A DNA stretch of 9,115 bases, taken from DATAFO01 sp046728935. Lineage in GTDB: Bacteria; Actinomycetota; Thermoleophilia; Solirubrobacterales; 70-9. Below, piece by piece: positions 6,537 through 9,115 of the stretch. Location: NCBI GenBank assembly GCA_046728935.1, contig JBKPFS010000146.1:1-9115 (forward strand), given 5' to 3'. The notes under the pieces were generated by a model. The model was given only the letters and a program-made list of their open reading frames with translations. It did not search any database and was not told the origin of the DNA. Both the position numbers and the translations under genes were made by a program. Each line of letters begins with the position of its first letter. Position 1 is the stretch's first letter.

Positions 6537-9041
6537 ATGGGTGGCGAAGACCCGGTCGCGGGGTATCGGGGAAGGCTCGAGGAGTACGCGCTCCGTAAGC
6601 AGGCCTGGGCGCTGGCTGAGTGGCTCAGCTCCCACGCCCGCGGCGACGTGCTGGCGTTCGGGCCCCCCGCGGAGAGCGTCGCCGCGCTCTGCGCTCAAAA
6701 TGGGCTGCGGGCCGTGACCGTCGCCGAGCCCGCGGAGCTCGACCTTCCGGACGGCGAGTTCGACAGCGTGCTCGTCGCAGAGGCGCTCGAGCGAAGCCGC
6801 GAGCCCGCGGCGGTGGTGGGCGAGCTTGCGCGCGTGGCATCGCCCGAGGCCACGATCGCGATCACCGCTCGCTTCGGCCTCAACGCCGACCCCGATCACC
6901 GATCGACGTTCCTCGTCGGCTCGCTCCTCGACACCCTCTCCCCGCACCTGACGGTGACCTCGCTGGAGCTCGCCGACGAGCACTTCCGCGTCATCGCTCG
7001 ACCGGGACCGATGGACGGCGCCGCTCGCACGCGCCTGATCGTCGAGCTCCAGCCCCTCCTGGAGAGCAGGTTCCTGAAGGCGCAGGTGGAGGCGCGACGG
7101 CTGGACGACCTCGCCCGACGCCAGCGGGGGGAGCTGGCCCGCGCGCGGCGCCGACGCCGCTACCAGGCGCGCCGGGCGCGGCGGTTGCGCGAGAAGCTGC
7201 GCGAGACGCGCCGTCGCTCCGGTCGCGGGCCGATCAGGCGGGCCGCGGCAAGGCTCGCCCCACGCTTCAGGCCCCGGCGCGATGGCGCCGCCGACGCCCG
7301 GGCGGCCCGGGCGAAGCGGCGCCGGCCCCGGGTCGAGATCCCTGCCATCGAGCCGCCCGAGGGCCCGGTCCGTCGTCCCGACCTCACCGTCGCGGTGATC
7401 CTCGACCGCTTCTCCGCCCTGGCGCTCCGCTACGAGTGGAATCAGCTCGAGTTCGGCCCGCTGGATTGGCGCCCGACGCTCGAGCGCGATCCCCCGAGGC
7501 TGCTGTTCGTGGAGTCGGCGTGGCAGGGCAATGACGGACGCTGGGCGGGGGCGATGAGGGAGGAGGGGCCGACCGAGCCGCTTCGGGATCTGGTCGGCTG
7601 GTGCCGCGAGCGGGGGATCCCCTCGGTCTTCTGGGCCAAGGAGGACCCGCCCAACTTCGATCGCTTCCTGGAGACCGCGAGGCTGTTCGACCACGTCTTC
7701 ACCGTTGACGGCGACTGCATCCCCCGCTACCGCGAGGCGCTCGGCCACGACCGGGTCGGGCTGATGCAGTTCGCCGCCCAGCCGCGCATCCACAATCCGA
7801 TCGCGGTCGAGGGAGGACGCGAGTACGACGTTGCCTTCGCGGGCTCCTACTTTGCCTCCAAGCACCCGGCCCGCCGGGAGCAGATGGAGACGGTCCTCGA
7901 GCCGGCGCTTGAGGCGGGGCTGCACGTCTTCAGTCGCCTGCCGGACGTGCCCGGGCGCGACTTCCCCGAGGGGTACGCCGGCCACGTGGCGGGCTCCCTG
8001 CCCTACGAGCGCGTGCTGGCTGCTTACAAGCGCTACAAGCTCTTCCTCAACGTGAACTCGGTCCCGGAGTCGCCGACCATGTGCGCTCGGCGGCTGTTCG
8101 AGATCTCGGCGTGCTCGACGCCCGTGCTCTCGGGCCATTCACGCGCGATCGAGGAGGTGTTCGGCGAGCTGGTCCCGATGGCGCGCACCCGCGAGGAGGC
8201 GCGGGCGCGGTTGACCGAGCTGCTCGGCGACCCCGAGCTTCGCGACCGCAGGGCGCACCGCGCCATGCGTGAGGTCCTGTCCGCCCACACCTATGCGCAC
8301 AGGCTCGAGTCCGTGCTCGCTGCGGTAGGCATCGAGTTCGAGCGCCGCCGCCCGGCGGTTTCGGTGCTGATGACGACGAATCGCGAGCGCCAGCTGGACC
8401 ATGCGATAGCGCAGGTCGCAGGCCAGACGTATCGGCCGCTCCAGCTGGTCGCCGTCCTCCACGGCATCGAGATCGACCCCGAGACGGTCGCGGAGCGGGC
8501 GCGCCGCGCGGGGATCGAGGACGTGGCCGTGCTCGAAGCGGACGCCGCGGCGAGCCTCGGCGCCTGTCTCAACGTCGCCCTCGAAGCGGCCGACGGCGAA
8601 CTCCTCGCGAAGATGGACGACGACGACTTCTACGGACCGCACTACCTCACGGACCTCGTCGACGCGTTCCGGTACGCCGACGCTCCGATCGTCGGCAAGT
8701 GCGCCCACTACTCGCACACGCTCGCCAGCGGCGCGACGATGCTGCGTTTCCCCCACCTCGAGCACACCTACGTGGAGCACGTCAAGGGCGCGACGATCAC
8801 GGCGAAGGCCGATGTCCTGCGGAGGCTGCGCTTCGACGATGTCCGCACCGGCGTCGACAGCGCTCTCTTCAGCCGGGTCCGCGCCGAGGGGATCAACGTG
8901 TACTCGGCCGACCGCTTCTCGTTCGTCGCGATCCGCCACGGCGACGAGCACGGACACACCTGGTCCGTGAGCGAGGGCAGGCTGATCAGCACCGCCGGTT
9001 CGGTCTCGTACGGCCCGCCCGAGACCCTCGTCGAAGCCTGA
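6537..9041 (+). CDS. Three-domain protein: degenerate methyltransferase-like, CgeB-like glycosyltransferase, GT2
   Basis: An 834-residue paralogue of the leftward protein at 1041-3593, in the same domain order. Residues about 1-160 are a methyltransferase-like remnant: A-F-G-P-P (40-44) replaces the glycine motif, and about 30 residues present in the paralogue are absent. Residues about 163-265 are a very Arg-rich linker, probably helical. Residues about 280-595 are the CgeB-like GT-B domain, strongly conserved between the two copies. Residues about 606-800 are a GT2 domain with an intact acidic site, M-D694-D-D-D697, and the later acid D774, so this is the likely active transferase. A tail of about 34 residues is absent from the paralogue. 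The ATG lies 25 nt after the clpB stop with no terminator between, so cotranscription is likely. No clear ribosome site is seen. Probable cytoplasmic or membrane-associated glycan synthesis; substrates unknown. Confidence 0.86.
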   Translation: MGGEDPVAGYRGRLEEYALRKQAWALAEWLSSHARGDVLAFGPPAESVAALCAQNGLRAVTVAEPAELDLPDGEFDSVLVAEALERSREPAAVVGELARVASPEATIAITARFGLNADPDHRSTFLVGSLLDTLSPHLTVTSLELADEHFRVIARPGPMDGAARTRLIVELQPLLESRFLKAQVEARRLDDLARRQRGELARARRRRRYQARRARRLREKLRETRRRSGRGPIRRAAARLAPRFRPRRDGAADARAARAKRRRPRVEIPAIEPPEGPVRRPDLTVAVILDRFSALALRYEWNQLEFGPLDWRPTLERDPPRLLFVESAWQGNDGRWAGAMREEGPTEPLRDLVGWCRERGIPSVFWAKEDPPNFDRFLETARLFDHVFTVDGDCIPRYREALGHDRVGLMQFAAQPRIHNPIAVEGGREYDVAFAGSYFASKHPARREQMETVLEPALEAGLHVFSRLPDVPGRDFPEGYAGHVAGSLPYERVLAAYKRYKLFLNVNSVPESPTMCARRLFEISACSTPVLSGHSRAIEEVFGELVPMARTREEARARLTELLGDPELRDRRAHRAMREVLSAHTYAHRLESVLAAVGIEFERRRPAVSVLMTTNRERQLDHAIAQVAGQTYRPLQLVAVLHGIEIDPETVAERARRAGIEDVAVLEADAAASLGACLNVALEAADGELLAKMDDDDFYGPHYLTDLVDAFRYADAPIVGKCAHYSHTLASGATMLRFPHLEHTYVEHVKGATITAKADVLRRLRFDDVRTGVDSALFSRVRAEGINVYSADRFSFVAIRHGDEHGHTWSVSEGRLISTAGSVSYGPPETLVEA

Positions 9042-9043
9042 AT

Positions 9044-9115
9044 ATGCGAATTCGGCTTAGGCGGCGCCGACGAGAGGTCAGGGTGCTCTCCGTGGGCTCG
9101 CTTCCTCCCGAGCTC
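9044..9115 (+). CDS. Start of a glycosyltransferase-like gene, cut by the window end
   Basis: Only 24 codons are present. From about codon 13 they read RVLSVGSLPPEL, which resembles the first strand and loop of many GT-B (GT4-type) glycosyltransferases. The ATG at 9044 is 2 nt after the preceding stop but has no ribosome site and begins with a run of Arg. The in-frame GTG at 9083 has GAGAGG (9072-9077) 5 nt upstream and would start right at the beta strand, so it may be the true start. The position suggests the same operon as the preceding glycosyltransferase. The family call rests on very few residues. Confidence 0.5.
   Translation, partial: MRIRLRRRRREVRVLSVGSLPPEL

Noticed and set aside
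5099..6538. Long minus-strand open frame of 479 codons opposite clpB
   Set aside because: clpB is unmistakable on the other strand. The antisense product is low-complexity, rich in Leu, Arg, Asp and Val, with no known motifs.
6471..8138. Minus-strand open frame of 555 codons opposite the second multidomain gene
   Set aside because: It is a shadow of a gene supported by its paralogue, with no domain or start signal of its own.

Overview
This is a GC-rich window with Ala/Arg/Glu-rich proteins and long antisense shadow frames. It looks like chromosomal DNA of a high-GC actinobacterium. The HspR/HAIR-like operator in front of a clpB gene fits that phylum. The glycosyltransferase style suggests the Thermoleophilia/Solirubrobacterales, but that finer placement is a guess from memory, not shown by the sequence. 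No mobile element, CRISPR array, rRNA or tRNA was found.

Layout. On the minus strand, reading leftward from 3593, is an 850-residue multidomain protein (3593-1041): a methyltransferase-like domain, a basic linker, a CgeB-like glycosyltransferase and a GT2-like domain. It is followed 8 nt later by a 308-residue membrane-anchored serine hydrolase of the class A beta-lactamase fold (1032-106). Bases 1-105 hold no gene I can support, only small hairpins. The 320-bp divergent intergenic region (3594-3913) holds two inverted repeats, an 8-bp-arm HAIR-like operator and a good sigma70-type promoter that points at clpB.

On the plus strand, clpB (3914-6511, 865 aa) has all the parts of a ClpB disaggregase and is probably translated from a leaderless mRNA. 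A second copy of the multidomain protein follows 25 nt later (6537-9041, 834 aa). After a 2-nt gap the start of another glycosyltransferase-like gene runs off the window.

The two multidomain proteins are clear paralogues, near-identical in their central domain, and they lie back-to-back around clpB. Their end domains have decayed in opposite ways. The leftward copy keeps most of an SAM-binding motif but has lost the GT2 metal-binding acidic residues. The rightward copy keeps the GT2 acidic cluster but has lost the SAM motif and about 30 residues of the methyltransferase domain. The pair may therefore divide the work of one surface-glycan modification system. The rightward copy is probably read together with the heat-shock-type gene clpB. 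The pathway and the glycan product cannot be named from this sequence.
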